This document shows positions 30,511 through 39,786 of a stretch of DNA of 64,000 bases, in pieces. A program made the translations under genes and the position numbers. The notes under the pieces are model-generated. The model was not told where the DNA came from, did no database searches, and saw nothing but the letters and a program-made list of their open reading frames with translations. Each line of letters begins with the position of its first letter. Positions within the stretch are counted from its first letter, which is position 1. Source of the stretch: Actinomadura litoris (GTDB taxonomy: Bacteria > Actinomycetota > Actinomycetes > Streptosporangiales > Streptosporangiaceae); assembly GCF_009733595.1 (NCBI RefSeq), contig NZ_WOFH01000004.1:663254-727253 (forward strand), given 5' to 3'.

Positions 30511-33500
30511 TCACACGTCCAGGGGTGTGTCCTCCAGCCACTTGTCGAGGGCGCGGGCGCGGCGGGCGCAGTCGGCGGCGGCGGGCTGGTCGCCGAGGGC
30601 GAGGTGGGAGGCGCGCAGCAGGTCCAGCGCGTGGCGTTGGCCGCGGTGGTCGTCCATGTCGCGGCGGATGGCGATCTCGGCGTCGAAGTGCTCGACGGCC
30701 AGGGCGTGCTTGCCGAGGGTCTGGGACGCGCAGGCCATGGTGTGCAGCGCGTACGCCTGCTCACGGTTGTCGCCGAGTTCGGTGGCGAGGTCGAGGGCGC
30801 GCCGGCCGGTCTCGGAGGCGTCGTCGGCGCGGCCGAGGTCGAGGTAGATGTCGGCGAGGTGGGCCAGTGCGGTGCCTTCGCTGTGGCGGTCGCCGACCTC
30901 GCCGAGCAGGCGTAGTGCTTCCAGCTCCATTTCCAGGGCCTCTTCGGGGCGGCCGCTGCGGCGCAGGACGGCGGCGAAGGTGTCCATGCCGACGCCCATG
31001 CCGTAGGAGTCGCCGGTGTCGCGCCGGATCGCCAGTGCTTGGCGGGCGGCGCGTTCGGCGTCTTCGGGCAGGTCCAGGCGCAGGTAGGTGCGGGCGAGGC
31101 TGCCCAGGGTGCCGGCCAGGCCGGTCTGGGCGCCGAGGCTGTGCCACAGGTCCAGGGCCTCCAGGCCGAGGACGAAGGCTTCCTGGGGGCGTTCCAGGCG
31201 GCGCATGACGACCGAGAGGTGTTCCAGGTCGTGGGCCTCGCCGTGCTGGTCGCCGATCTCGCGGCGGATCTCCAGGGCGCGCAGCAGGTGTTCGCGGGCC
31301 TCGCGGTAGCGGCCCAGGCGCCAGTGGACGATGCCGATCTGGGCGAGGGTCTCGGCCTCGCCGTGCCGGTCGCTGATGTCGCGGTGCAGGTGCAGGGCCT
31401 GGCCGCAGTAGGTGAAGGCCTCGGCGAAGCGGGTGGCGTCGCACATCAGCATGCCGAGCGTGGTGAGCGCGCGGGCCTCGCCGTGGCGTGCGCCCAGGGC
31501 CCGGTAGGCGCGCAGGGCCTGGTCGGCGTCGCGCTGGGCCATCTCCCGCAGGCCCAGGGAGGCGTTCATCCGCGCCAGTTCCGTCAGGGCCTGGGCGGCG
31601 CCGTGCCGGTCGGCCTGCTCCTGCCGGATGTAGAGGGCCTCCAGGGCGTGCAGCACCGCCTCGTGGACGTGCCCGCGCTTGCGGTGCACCTGCGCCAGGG
31701 TCAGCAGCGTCTCCGCGACGCCCGGCCGGTCGCCGATGCGGCGCCGCGCGTCCAGCGCGTCGGTCGCGTGGCGCAGCGCGGACTCGTAGTCGCCCAGGCC
31801 GAGCCCGGCGCGGGCGAGCGTGTCGTGGGCCTTGGCGACGCCGCCCTCGTCGCCGAGCTGCCGGTGGATCGCGAGGGACCGGTAGGCGTGCTGGATCGCC
31901 GTCAGGTAGCGGCCCAGGGCGGCGTGGACGTCGGCGAGCGTGGCGTGCGCGGCGGCCTCTCCGTACCGGTCGGGCGGGTCGACGGCGCGGAAGCCGCGGC
32001 GGGCGTCCTCCCCGTAGCCGATCGCGGGGACCGAGCGCCCCAGCTCGAAGTGCGCGACGGCCAGGTTGTGGAGCATGACGGCCGCCGCGGCCCAGTCCTC
32101 CTCGGTGCGGGCGGCGTGCAGCCCGGCCTGGTGGACGGCGATGTTGTCCTCGCTGTAGCGGCGGAACTCCAGGAAGTCGAACAGGGCGTCGACCAGCTCC
32201 CAGCACGTGCGGTGCAGGCCCAGCCGCGCCGCCTGGTGGACGGCGGCGACCAGGTTGCGGCGCTCGGCCTCGAACCAGGCCAGCGCCGCCGACCGCGCGG
32301 TCTCCGAGGGCCGGGGCCCGCGCGTCCCCTCCTCCCGGCCGTCGTGGACGGCCGGGCGCCGCCGCCCGCCGAGCGCCTCCCCCGCCGCCCACGCCTCGGC
32401 CAGGTACCCCGCGAGCAGGCGGCGCTGCGCGGCGAGCAGATCGTTGTCGTCGTCCTCCCGCAGACCGCGCTCGCGCGCGAAGTCGCGCAGCAGGTCGTGC
32501 ATCCGGTACCGGCCCGGCCCCACGTCCTGGATCAGGTAGGTCTGCCGCAACCCCTCCAGGCACTCGCGGGCCTCCTCCACCGGACGGTCCTGCAACGCCG
32601 CCAGAGCCGACGGCGTGAAATCGGGCCCCGCGACCAGGCCGAGCCTGCGGAACGCCTCACGCTGATCACGCCGCAACCCCCGGTAGGCGGCGTCGAAGGT
32701 GGGGCTGAGGACGCTGTGCAGCTCGGGCCCGGCGGCGGCGTGGCTCGCGTGCAGGCCCCCGCCGGGCACGCCGGTCCGGTACGGCGGGACGGACTGCCCG
32801 TCCTGGTCGGCCAGCTCCCGGACGGTCTCGGTGATGGACTCCGCCGGGTTCTCCGCGAGCCGTCCGGCCATGACGGCGAGCGCCAGCGGCAGGTGCCCGC
32901 ACTCGCGGGCGAGCCGCTCGATCGCGCGCGCCTCGTCCCGGACCCGTGCGTCGCCCGGCCCCAGCACGCCCGCGATCAGATCGACGGCCTCCTGCGTGAC
33001 CATCTCGCGCAACTCAAGCGTCCGGATGTCGGCGCCCTCCAGCAGCGTCGGCAGCCGCCGCCGGCTCGTCACCACCACCAGCCCGGACGCCACCGCCGCC
33101 AGCAGCGGCCTGATCTGCTCGGGCTGCGCGACATTGTCGAGAATCAGCAGCATCCGCCGATCGCCCAGCAGCGACCGGCACTGCGCCGCCAACTCCGGCT
33201 CGGTGCGCGGCAGCTGATGGCCGGGCACGCCCGCCGCCCGCAGCACCTGCCCCATCGCCTCAGCAGGGGTCACCGGGCTCCGCGTCGTCCCCCGCAGGTC
33301 GGCGAACACGATCCCGTCGGGGAACCGGTCGACCACCCGGTGCGCCCAGTGCAGCGCCAGCGTCGTCTTGCCGACCCCCGCCATCCCCTCCACGAGCACC
33401 GCGCGCGGCCACTCCGACTGCGCGACGAGCATGTCCAGCTTGCCGAGGCTGACGTTGCGCCCGGCGAAGAACGGGTTGTCCGCCGGGAGGCGCGTCTTCG

Positions 33501-34374
33501 GCGGGCGTCCACCGGAGGTCTCGCCCGATGTCTCGCCGTGGGCCTCCAGGCGCACCGGCGCCCGCGCGGCGATCCCGGCCGCCACCCCCGCGATCTCTTC
33601 GGCCTCCTCGGCGGGGGCCGGCACCGCCTGAGCCCGGACGGTCTGGTCGGACGCGCCGGCCGGCCACTCGTCGCCCCACGGGCTCGCCGCCCGCCGCAGC
33701 TTCTCGGTGTCCAGGACGGTCAGCGGCCGCGGCCTGCGGTCCAGGATCCCCTTCTCGCGCCACAGCCGGAACCAGCGCACCAGCGTCTCGCGGGAGATCC
33801 CCGCCCAGTTGGCCAGCTCGGCCTGGCTGAGCCGCAGCGGGATCTCCGTCCCCCGCGACGTGCGCTCCCCGAACCGGTGGGCCAGCTCCAGCAGGTGGTA
33901 GGCGAGCCGCTGCGGATGGTCGGCCGCCCGGACCGCGTGCCGCCGCCCGCCGTAGGTCACCGCCTCCGACACCGTGTGCATCATCGCCTCGGCGACCTGC
34001 GGGTTGGCCGCCAGCAGGCTGCGGAACTTGCGGCGGTCCACGCGCAGCGCCGCGACATGGTCCAGGACGGCGACCGTGCCGCGCTGCGGGTGCCCCCACG
34101 GGCCGAGCACGCCGACCAGGTCCCCCGACCCGAACAGGTCGATGATCGACTCGTCGCCCTCGCTGGAGTCCACGAACTCCTTGGCGACCGCGTTGCTCGC
34201 CACCCGCGGCGCCGACTTGAACACCACGTAGACGGCGGGGGCGGTGACCCCCTGGTGGCACAGCATCCCGCCCGGCGGGACGTCGGTGCGCCGCCCCATC
34301 GCCCGCAGCGCCTGCCGGTCCGTCGCGGACAGCAGCCCCCAGAAGCTGCCCGGCCGCACGTCGTGGTCGATCAC
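30511..34374 (-). CDS. Crp-like sensor-HTH-STAND ATPase-TPR fusion regulator
   Basis: 1287 residues. In order: a cyclic-nucleotide-binding-like beta-roll (about 10-130; DLFGSGDLVGVL with R98 but without the canonical cassette Glu); Crp-type winged HTH (about 180-215; LSQAELANWAGISRETLVRW); linker; NB-ARC/STAND ATPase with P-loop EGMAGVGKTTLAL (329-341), Walker B MLLILDNV, GHLPLALA (493-500) and an MHD motif (RMHDLLRDF, 624-632); then about a dozen TPRs (about 740-1280) with GDrHGEA-type turns. It looks like a Crp regulator grafted onto a signal-integrating STAND switch. Its start is 4 nt after the small membrane-protein gene. Confidence 0.9.
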   Translation of the reverse strand: MIDHDVRPGSFWGLLSATDRQALRAMGRRTDVPPGGMLCHQGVTAPAVYVVFKSAPRVASNAVAKEFVDSSEGDESIIDLFGSGDLVGVLGPWGHPQRGTVAVLDHVAALRVDRRKFRSLLAANPQVAEAMMHTVSEAVTYGGRRHAVRAADHPQRLAYHLLELAHRFGERTSRGTEIPLRLSQAELANWAGISRETLVRWFRLWREKGILDRRPRPLTVLDTEKLRRAASPWGDEWPAGASDQTVRAQAVPAPAEEAEEIAGVAAGIAARAPVRLEAHGETSGETSGGRPPKTRLPADNPFFAGRNVSLGKLDMLVAQSEWPRAVLVEGMAGVGKTTLALHWAHRVVDRFPDGIVFADLRGTTRSPVTPAEAMGQVLRAAGVPGHQLPRTEPELAAQCRSLLGDRRMLLILDNVAQPEQIRPLLAAVASGLVVVTSRRRLPTLLEGADIRTLELREMVTQEAVDLIAGVLGPGDARVRDEARAIERLARECGHLPLALAVMAGRLAENPAESITETVRELADQDGQSVPPYRTGVPGGGLHASHAAAGPELHSVLSPTFDAAYRGLRRDQREAFRRLGLVAGPDFTPSALAALQDRPVEEARECLEGLRQTYLIQDVGPGRYRMHDLLRDFARERGLREDDDNDLLAAQRRLLAGYLAEAWAAGEALGGRRRPAVHDGREEGTRGPRPSETARSAALAWFEAERRNLVAAVHQAARLGLHRTCWELVDALFDFLEFRRYSEDNIAVHQAGLHAARTEEDWAAAAVMLHNLAVAHFELGRSVPAIGYGEDARRGFRAVDPPDRYGEAAAHATLADVHAALGRYLTAIQHAYRSLAIHRQLGDEGGVAKAHDTLARAGLGLGDYESALRHATDALDARRRIGDRPGVAETLLTLAQVHRKRGHVHEAVLHALEALYIRQEQADRHGAAQALTELARMNASLGLREMAQRDADQALRAYRALGARHGEARALTTLGMLMCDATRFAEAFTYCGQALHLHRDISDRHGEAETLAQIGIVHWRLGRYREAREHLLRALEIRREIGDQHGEAHDLEHLSVVMRRLERPQEAFVLGLEALDLWHSLGAQTGLAGTLGSLARTYLRLDLPEDAERAARQALAIRRDTGDSYGMGVGMDTFAAVLRRSGRPEEALEMELEALRLLGEVGDRHSEGTALAHLADIYLDLGRADDASETGRRALDLATELGDNREQAYALHTMACASQTLGKHALAVEHFDAEIAIRRDMDDHRGQRHALDLLRASHLALGDQPAAADCARRARALDKWLEDTPLDV

Positions 34375-34378
34375 CCGT

Positions 34379-34918
34379 TCACCCGCCGCCCGTCATCGCC
34401 GCCGCCAGCGTCCAGAACAGGAACAGCACCGAGGTCGCCACCGCCCAGGCGAGCGCCTGCCACGCCAGTTCGCCGCAGCGGTGCGCCGCCGACAGCAGCC
34501 TGCGCAGCTCCGTGTCGCGGATCCGCGTGTCCAGCACGTCGGTCGCGCCGTGGGGCGCCCACGGCACCCCGGGGTCGAGGGGCGAGGAGGTGCGGCGCCG
34601 GACCTCCTCCAGGACCGAGACCAGCGTCAGCCGCGACCGGACCGCGAACGCCGCCGACACCGCGCAGGCCCCCGCGAGCACCGGCAGCAGCGCCAGCGCG
34701 ACGGCGCCGGGCGCCCCCGCCGCGATCCGTGTCACGGTCCCGACCGCGACCACGGCGAGCAGCACGAGGGCGATCGCGGCGTCCTGGCCGCACAGCCGGA
34801 CCAGCGCGCAGGCGTGCCCGAGGATGTCCTCCGGCGTCTCCCCGCTCCGTCCGGGGCGGAATGCCGTTGCCAAAGCGCCACCGTCCTCCCGGATGTTTTC
34901 CGATCTTCCACAAACCAT
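34379..34918 (-). CDS. Small membrane protein, Pycsar-effector-like layout
   Basis: About 164-179 residues: two adjacent N-terminal membrane helices (IALVLLAVVAVGTVTRI and VALALLPVLAGACAVSAAF), a soluble loop of about 60 residues, and a third C-terminal helix preceded by RRLLSAAHRCGELAWQALAW. This two-plus-one arrangement resembles the Pycsar TM effectors (DUF5706 type), but sequence similarity is only suggestive. The ATG at 34918 lacks a ribosome site; a TTG at 34873 has GGGAGGA ten nt upstream and may be the real start. It immediately precedes the Crp-STAND gene. Confidence 0.7.
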   Translation of the reverse strand: MVCGRSENIREDGGALATAFRPGRSGETPEDILGHACALVRLCGQDAAIALVLLAVVAVGTVTRIAAGAPGAVALALLPVLAGACAVSAAFAVRSRLTLVSVLEEVRRRTSSPLDPGVPWAPHGATDVLDTRIRDTELRRLLSAAHRCGELAWQALAWAVATSVLFLFWTLAAAMTGGG

Positions 34919-35064
34919 CGTGCGCCAGCAAGGGCGCGGCTTCCGTCCGCGGGCGCACGATTCGGCTGCGTCTGGTGACGCATTCCACTGAGTGGACCGG
35001 GTGCCCGTGTCCGCGGGGGCCGATGGGGAATGATGGGCGACCGGACCACCCGCCGGGAGGACGC

Positions 35065-35730
35065 ATGAGCTACACGGGCACGGTCGAGGCCGGCGGCCGC
35101 CCCGACGTCCGGGAGCTGCCGGGTCTGACCGTCACCAAGGTGGCGGTGGGCCCCTACGACAACAACGCCTACATCCTGCGCTGCGCCGCCACCGGGGAAC
35201 AGCTCCTGGTCGACGCCGCCAACGAGGCGCCCCGCCTGCTGGAGCTGCTCGGCGACCGGCCGCTGGCCCGCATCGTCACCACCCACCGCCACCAGGACCA
35301 CTGGGGCGCGCTCAGCGAGGTCGCCCGTGCCACCGGGGCGCCGGTGGTGGCGCACCCGCGCGACGCCGAGGCGCTGCCCGAGCCGGTGACCGAGCCCGTC
35401 GAGCACGGCGCCACCGTCCGCGTGGGGCGGGCGACGCTGGAGGTCGTCCACCTGCGCGGGCACACGCCCGGTTCGATCGCCCTGCTGTACGACGCCGACG
35501 GCGAGCTGGCCGCCAGCCCGCACCTGTTCACCGGCGACAGCCTGTTCCCCGGCGGCGTGGGCAAGACCTGGGGCGACCCCACCCTGTTCAAGCGGCTGCT
35601 GTCGGACGTCGAGGAGCGCGTCTTCGACCGGCTCCCCGACGCTACCTGGTTCTACCCGGGCCACGGCAAGGACTCCACGCTCGGCCGCGAGCGCCCCTCG
35701 CTGCCGGAGTGGCGCTCGCGCGGCTGGTAG
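35065..35730 (+). CDS. MBL-fold metallo-hydrolase (glyoxalase II-like)
   Basis: 221 residues with the zinc motifs THRHQDHWG (HxHxDH), a LRGHTPGSIALLY His and FTGDSLFPGG (bridging Asp), and a final WFYPGHGKDSTLG His. It resembles the glyoxalase II-like hydrolases often found near uvrA in actinomycetes. It probably hydrolyses a thioester or related small substrate. ATG with GGGAGG six nt upstream; divergent from the small membrane protein gene. Confidence 0.9.
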   Translation: MSYTGTVEAGGRPDVRELPGLTVTKVAVGPYDNNAYILRCAATGEQLLVDAANEAPRLLELLGDRPLARIVTTHRHQDHWGALSEVARATGAPVVAHPRDAEALPEPVTEPVEHGATVRVGRATLEVVHLRGHTPGSIALLYDADGELAASPHLFTGDSLFPGGVGKTWGDPTLFKRLLSDVEERVFDRLPDATWFYPGHGKDSTLGRERPSLPEWRSRGW

Positions 35731-35888
35731 GCGCGCCAGCGCGCCGGTAGCGCGCACGGCCGGTCGGCCGGAACGGCGGGTCGCCGGGAGACCGAGGAAC
35801 AACCGGTCGGAAGTGTTCGTTTGTCCAACCACACTTCCGCAGACCTCGGGGCCGACTCAGGAGATGGATCATCCACGAACCCGCTGAC

Positions 35889-36464
35889 GTGGGCCGGGGG
35901 CCCGCCCTGCGCTTTCCCTCCGGCTCGCTGGTGCTCGTCGCGGGGCTCCCGGGGGCCGGCAAGAGCACCCTGCTGAACCGGATCTACGGGCTGCGCGGCG
36001 ACGAGACCGGCCCGGTGGTCGCCGCGGGCGGCGTCCAGGTGATCGACTCGCGGCAGTCCCGCAACTGGTGGGCCCGCTACCTGGGCCCGCTCCCCCCGCG
36101 GCTGCGCACGCCGATCGTCCACGCGACGCACGTGTGGCGCATCGGCCGCGCGGTCGTCGGCGGCCGCGGCGCCGTCGCCCACACGCGCGGCACCTGGCCG
36201 CACATCCTGTACTGCTTCGCCTGGCTGGCGCGGCTGCGCGGCGCGGAGGTCCACCTCGTCCTCCTCGACGTCGATCCCGAGACGGCCCGCGCCGGGCAGT
36301 TCGCCCGCGGCCGCGTCGTGACCGGCGCCGCGTTCGCCCGCCACCGCCGCCGCTGGGGGCCGCTCGTCGAACGCGCGCGCGGCGGGACGCTCCGTCCCGC
36401 CGCCGGGGTCGTGGTCCTGGACCGCGACTCCGCCGACAAGCTGGAGCACATCCACTTCGGCTGA
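35889..36464 (+). CDS. P-loop ATPase/kinase-like protein, unknown target
   Basis: 191 residues. A Walker A motif GLPGAGKSTLLNRIYG lies at the N-terminus and LVLLDVDPETARAGQFARGR further on resembles a Walker B/zeta-toxin or nucleoside-kinase-like strand. The rest (WWARYLGPLPPRLRTPIVHA) is not diagnostic. It may phosphorylate a small molecule or nucleotide; the substrate cannot be told. GTG start. It stands alone between two metallohydrolase/detoxification genes. Confidence 0.75.
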   Translation: MGRGPALRFPSGSLVLVAGLPGAGKSTLLNRIYGLRGDETGPVVAAGGVQVIDSRQSRNWWARYLGPLPPRLRTPIVHATHVWRIGRAVVGGRGAVAHTRGTWPHILYCFAWLARLRGAEVHLVLLDVDPETARAGQFARGRVVTGAAFARHRRRWGPLVERARGGTLRPAAGVVVLDRDSADKLEHIHFG

Positions 36465-36552
36465 CCCGCCGGCCGGGCGGTGCGCGGTGCCGTGATCCCC
36501 GGGACGCCGCTCTATAGGGTCGGAGCACCAGACTTCGACGAGAGGCGGCAGC

Positions 36553-37638
36553 ATGGGGCAGCGGGTGCGCGGGGTCATCGCGCCGGGACGGGGCGAGCCG
36601 GTGCGGATCGAGACGATCACGGTCCCCGACCCCGGGCCGGGCGAGGCGGTCGTCGCGGTCCAGGCGTGCGGTGTCTGCCACACCGACCTGCACTACCGCG
36701 AGGGCGGCATCAACGACGAGTTCCCGTTCCTGCTCGGGCACGAGGCCGCCGGCGTCGTCGAGTCGGTCGGCGACGGCGTGACCGAGGTCGCGCCCGGCGA
36801 CTTCGTCGTCCTGAACTGGCGGGCGGTGTGCGGGCAGTGCCGGGCGTGCGTGCGCGGGCGCCCCTGGTACTGCTTCGACACGCACAACGCCGCCCAGAAG
36901 ATGACCCTGGACGACGGCACCGAGCTCTCCCCCGCGCTCGGCATCGGCGCGTTCGCCGACAAGACCCTCGTCGCCGCCGGGCAGTGCACCAAGGTCGACC
37001 CGGCCGCGCGGCCGGCGGTGGCCGGGCTCCTCGGCTGCGGCGTCATGGCGGGCCTGGGCGCCGCGATCAACACCGGCGGCGTCGGGCGCGGCGACTCGGT
37101 CGCGGTCATCGGCTGCGGCGGCGTCGGCTCGGCGGCGGTGCTCGGGGCGCGGCTGGCGGGCGCGGCGCGGATCATCGCGGTCGACCTGGACGAGCGCAAG
37201 CTCACGACCGCGCGGAAGCTCGGCGCCACCCACACCGTCCACGCGCGGGACACCGACGTGGTGGAGGCCGTGCGGGAGCTCACCGGCGGGTTCGGCGCGG
37301 ACGTCGCCATCGACGCGGTCGGCCGCCCCGAGACCTACGAGCAGGCGTTCTACGCGCGGGACCTCGCCGGGACCGTCGTGCTCGTCGGCGTCCCCACCCC
37401 GGAGATGAGGCTGGAGCTCCCGCTGCTGGACGTGTTCGGGCGGGGCGGGTCGCTCAAGTCGTCCTGGTACGGGGACTGCCTGCCCTCCCGCGACTTCCCC
37501 ATGCTCATCGACCTCCACCTCCAGGGGCGGCTCGACCTCGACGCGTTCGTGTCCGAGACCATCGCGCTGGACGGCGTGGAGGCCGCGTTCGAGAAGATGC
37601 ACCACGGCGACGTGCTCCGCTCGGTGGTGGTCCTGTGA
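36553..37638 (+). CDS. mscR: S-(hydroxymethyl)mycothiol dehydrogenase
   Basis: 361 residues of the zinc-dependent MDR alcohol dehydrogenases, MscR type. Catalytic zinc ligands are in [15 protein letters not shown] and GHEAAG; the structural-zinc region is [15 protein letters not shown]; the NAD Rossmann motif is [13 protein letters not shown]. It oxidises the spontaneous formaldehyde-mycothiol adduct (or nitrosomycothiol) to formylmycothiol. A TATAGGGT-type -10 and a ribosome site precede it. The next gene overlaps by 4 nt and probably completes the pathway. Confidence 0.93.
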   Translation: MGQRVRGVIAPGRGEPVRIETITVPDPGPGEAVVAVQACGVCHTDLHYREGGINDEFPFLLGHEAAGVVESVGDGVTEVAPGDFVVLNWRAVCGQCRACVRGRPWYCFDTHNAAQKMTLDDGTELSPALGIGAFADKTLVAAGQCTKVDPAARPAVAGLLGCGVMAGLGAAINTGGVGRGDSVAVIGCGGVGSAAVLGARLAGAARIIAVDLDERKLTTARKLGATHTVHARDTDVVEAVRELTGGFGADVAIDAVGRPETYEQAFYARDLAGTVVLVGVPTPEMRLELPLLDVFGRGGSLKSSWYGDCLPSRDFPMLIDLHLQGRLDLDAFVSETIALDGVEAAFEKMHHGDVLRSVVVL

Positions 37639-38279
37639 CGGACGGCGATCGCGGGGTGCGCGTCGACCACCTCGTCACCTCCGGGACGTTCTCGCTGGAC
37701 GGCGGCACCTGGGAGGTCGACAACAACGTCTGGATCGTCGGGGACGACGCGGAGGCCGTCGTCATCGACGCCGCGCACGACCCGGACGCGATCGCGGCGG
37801 CGCTGGGCGGGCGGCGGCTCGTGGCGATCGTGTCCACACACGGCCACGACGACCACATCGACGCGGCTCCCGCGCTGGCGGCGGCCACCGGGGCGCCCGT
37901 CCTGCTGCACCCGGACGACCTGATGCTGTGGAGGCAGCGGCACCCTGACACCGAGCCGGACGGCGCGCTCTCCGACGGGCAGGCCGTCACCGTCGCGGGG
38001 ACCGCGCTGAACGTCCTGCACACGCCCGGCCACAGTCCGGGCGCGGTGTGCCTGCACGCCCCTGCCCTCGGGACGGTCTTCTCCGGCGACACCCTGTTCA
38101 GCGGCGGGCCGGGCGCCACCGGCCGGTCCTTCTCCGACTTCCCCACGATCATCACCTCGATCCGGGAGCGGCTGCTGACGCTGCCGCCCGGCACCGTCGT
38201 CCGCACCGGGCACGGCGACGCGACGACGATCGGCGCGGAGGCGCCGCACCTGGAGGAGTGGATCGCCCGGGGCCACTGA
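37635..38279 (+). CDS. MBL-fold hydrolase, candidate S-formylmycothiol hydrolase
   Basis: 214 residues. Zinc motifs [32 protein letters not shown] and RTGHGDATT are complete for a glyoxalase II-like hydrolase. The GTG start lies inside the mscR stop region (4-nt overlap), so the two are translated together. The pair (dehydrogenase then hydrolase) is the expected route from formaldehyde-mycothiol to formate and free mycothiol, which is an inference from context. Confidence 0.9.
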   Translation: MTDGDRGVRVDHLVTSGTFSLDGGTWEVDNNVWIVGDDAEAVVIDAAHDPDAIAAALGGRRLVAIVSTHGHDDHIDAAPALAAATGAPVLLHPDDLMLWRQRHPDTEPDGALSDGQAVTVAGTALNVLHTPGHSPGAVCLHAPALGTVFSGDTLFSGGPGATGRSFSDFPTIITSIRERLLTLPPGTVVRTGHGDATTIGAEAPHLEEWIARGH

Positions 38280-38356
38280 GCGGTCGGGCCGTCCGGGGCC
38301 CGCGGGCCGCGATAGGGTCCGCTGTGAGCCGGCGCACGGCGAGCGAGAGGGGTGCG

Positions 38357-39163
38357 ATGCGGCCCAGGGCACCGGTCGCCCTCCCCTACACGGTGTCGGC
38401 GTGCGCGTTACTGCTGGTCACGGCGTCGGCGGGGTGCGGGGAGAGCGCCGAAGGATCGTCGGGCGCACTGGAGGTCCCGCCGCCCGTCTCCACCCCGGCC
38501 CCGGCGGCCCCCGCCGCGCCCGGCGCCGCCGCACCCGCCGACACCTCCACCGAAGCGCCCACCGCCTCGCCGACGGCGAAGGCGGGCGTCCCGGACGGGC
38601 GGCCCCTCGGGCGGCCCGGCAAGTGGCGCATCACCACCTACTACACGGCCTCGCAGAGCCTGTACCGGGGCAGGGCGAAGGCGGTGCGCGGATGCCTGAG
38701 GTTCCACTGCTCGCACGGGAAGGACCCCCTCGGCTCCTACCCGGAGGACTTCCTGAAGGTGGTCCGGACGGAGGGCAGCGGGCACCTCACCTCGGGGCGG
38801 CAGCGGGGCCGGTACCTGAACTGGTCGTCCAGCGTCGGGTTCTGGCTGGACGACACGACCCGCGACTCGGCGGGCCGCCCGCTGCGGGCCTGGACGTCGG
38901 CCGCCGCCGACCGGTCGGTGCTCGCGCGCGGGCGGCGGTTCGCGATCACCGGATGCGGGCGGGAGGGCGGCGGGCGCCCCGTCGAGGCCGAGGTGTGCCG
39001 GAGGTTCCGCGAGGCGCGCTGGACGGTCACCGACCTGTTCCGCCCCGGCTACGGCGGCGAGTACCACGCCGACGTCTACATCGGCGAGGAGCACGGGACG
39101 CGGCTGGCCGGCTCGCCGCTCTACACGACCCTGAAGGGCGCCACGCTCACCGGGGTGCGGTGA
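38357..39163 (+). CDS. Secreted lipoprotein with 3D-like beta domain
   Basis: 268 residues. The signal ends in a lipobox (VTASAGC, Cys about residue 27), followed by a Pro/Ala/Thr-rich linker to about residue 88 and a C-terminal domain. The ordering of Asp residues (ITTYYTASQSLYRG, ARGRRFAITGCG, VTDLFRPGYGGEYHADVYIG) resembles the 3D double-psi-beta-barrel domain of Rpf/YocH- and MltA-type wall enzymes; the match is moderate. The ATG has GAGAGGGG upstream, but a leaderless GTG at 38324 (after TAGGGT) is in frame and possible. Confidence 0.7.
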   Translation: MRPRAPVALPYTVSACALLLVTASAGCGESAEGSSGALEVPPPVSTPAPAAPAAPGAAAPADTSTEAPTASPTAKAGVPDGRPLGRPGKWRITTYYTASQSLYRGRAKAVRGCLRFHCSHGKDPLGSYPEDFLKVVRTEGSGHLTSGRQRGRYLNWSSSVGFWLDDTTRDSAGRPLRAWTSAAADRSVLARGRRFAITGCGREGGGRPVEAEVCRRFREARWTVTDLFRPGYGGEYHADVYIGEEHGTRLAGSPLYTTLKGATLTGVR

Positions 39164-39194
39164 CGCCGGACGGCGCCCGGCGCCCCGAGCGCGG

Positions 39195-39689
39195 CTACGT
39201 CCGGATGGGATCCAGCAGGCGGTGCGGAGAGCGCAGCGCGACGCTGACCGGGTCGTCCCGGTAGCGCGCACCGGGGACGGCGTGGATCTCGATGTCCTCG
39301 ACCGGGACGGTGCGGCCGCAGGACGGGCAGCCGCCGTCGCGCCCGACCTTGGTTCCGCACTCCGCGTGCACGAAGGTGCGGTACGTCTCCGCCGACAGGT
39401 GCTCCTCGGCCCACCGGACGAGCGTGTGCACGACGGGGAACAGCTCCTTGCCCATGTCGGTGAGGACGTAGTCGTGCCCCTCCTTGACCATGACGCCGGT
39501 CTCCACGAGCAACTGGAGCCGTCCGGACAGCACCGCGCGGGGGATGTCGAGCCGGGCCAGGAAGTCGCTGAACCGCCGGACGCCGTAGATCGCGTCCCGG
39601 ACGATCAGCAGGGTCCAGCGCTCGCCCACGACCTCCAGCGCGCGGGCGAGCGAGCAGTCCTGCGCCGCGTAGTCCTTGCCGAGTGCCAT
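39195..39689 (-). CDS. HxlR-family transcriptional regulator
   Basis: 164 residues. HxlR winged HTH: CSLARALEVVGERWTLLIVR, then RRFSDFLARLDIPRAVLSGRL and the wing EGHDYVLTDMGKEL. A four-cysteine zinc-ribbon-like tail (CGTKVGRDGGCPSCGR) is an unusual addition. The ATG at 39689 lies 7 nt after TAGTGT, favouring a leaderless start. Divergent from the MFS gene with inverted repeats between. Confidence 0.9.
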   Translation of the reverse strand: MALGKDYAAQDCSLARALEVVGERWTLLIVRDAIYGVRRFSDFLARLDIPRAVLSGRLQLLVETGVMVKEGHDYVLTDMGKELFPVVHTLVRWAEEHLSAETYRTFVHAECGTKVGRDGGCPSCGRTVPVEDIEIHAVPGARYRDDPVSVALRSPHRLLDPIRT

Positions 39690-39717
39690 GTGCGCCACAC
39701 TACCGCCCCGGGGGTTC

Positions 39718-39759
39718 GTTCACTGAACTCAATCATGCTACGGTCGGCCCTTGAGTTCA
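39718..39759. promoter_or_regulatory. HxlR operator palindromes
   Basis: GTTCA-C-TGAAC (39718-39728) overlaps one arm of a 9-bp inverted repeat TGAACTCAA (39724-39732) / TTGAGTTCA (39751-39759), in the gap between the divergent hxlR and MFS genes. Likely binding sites for the adjacent HxlR dimer. Confidence 0.75.
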
Positions 39760-39786
39760 ATCACTGAACCGCTCTCGGGAGACCGC

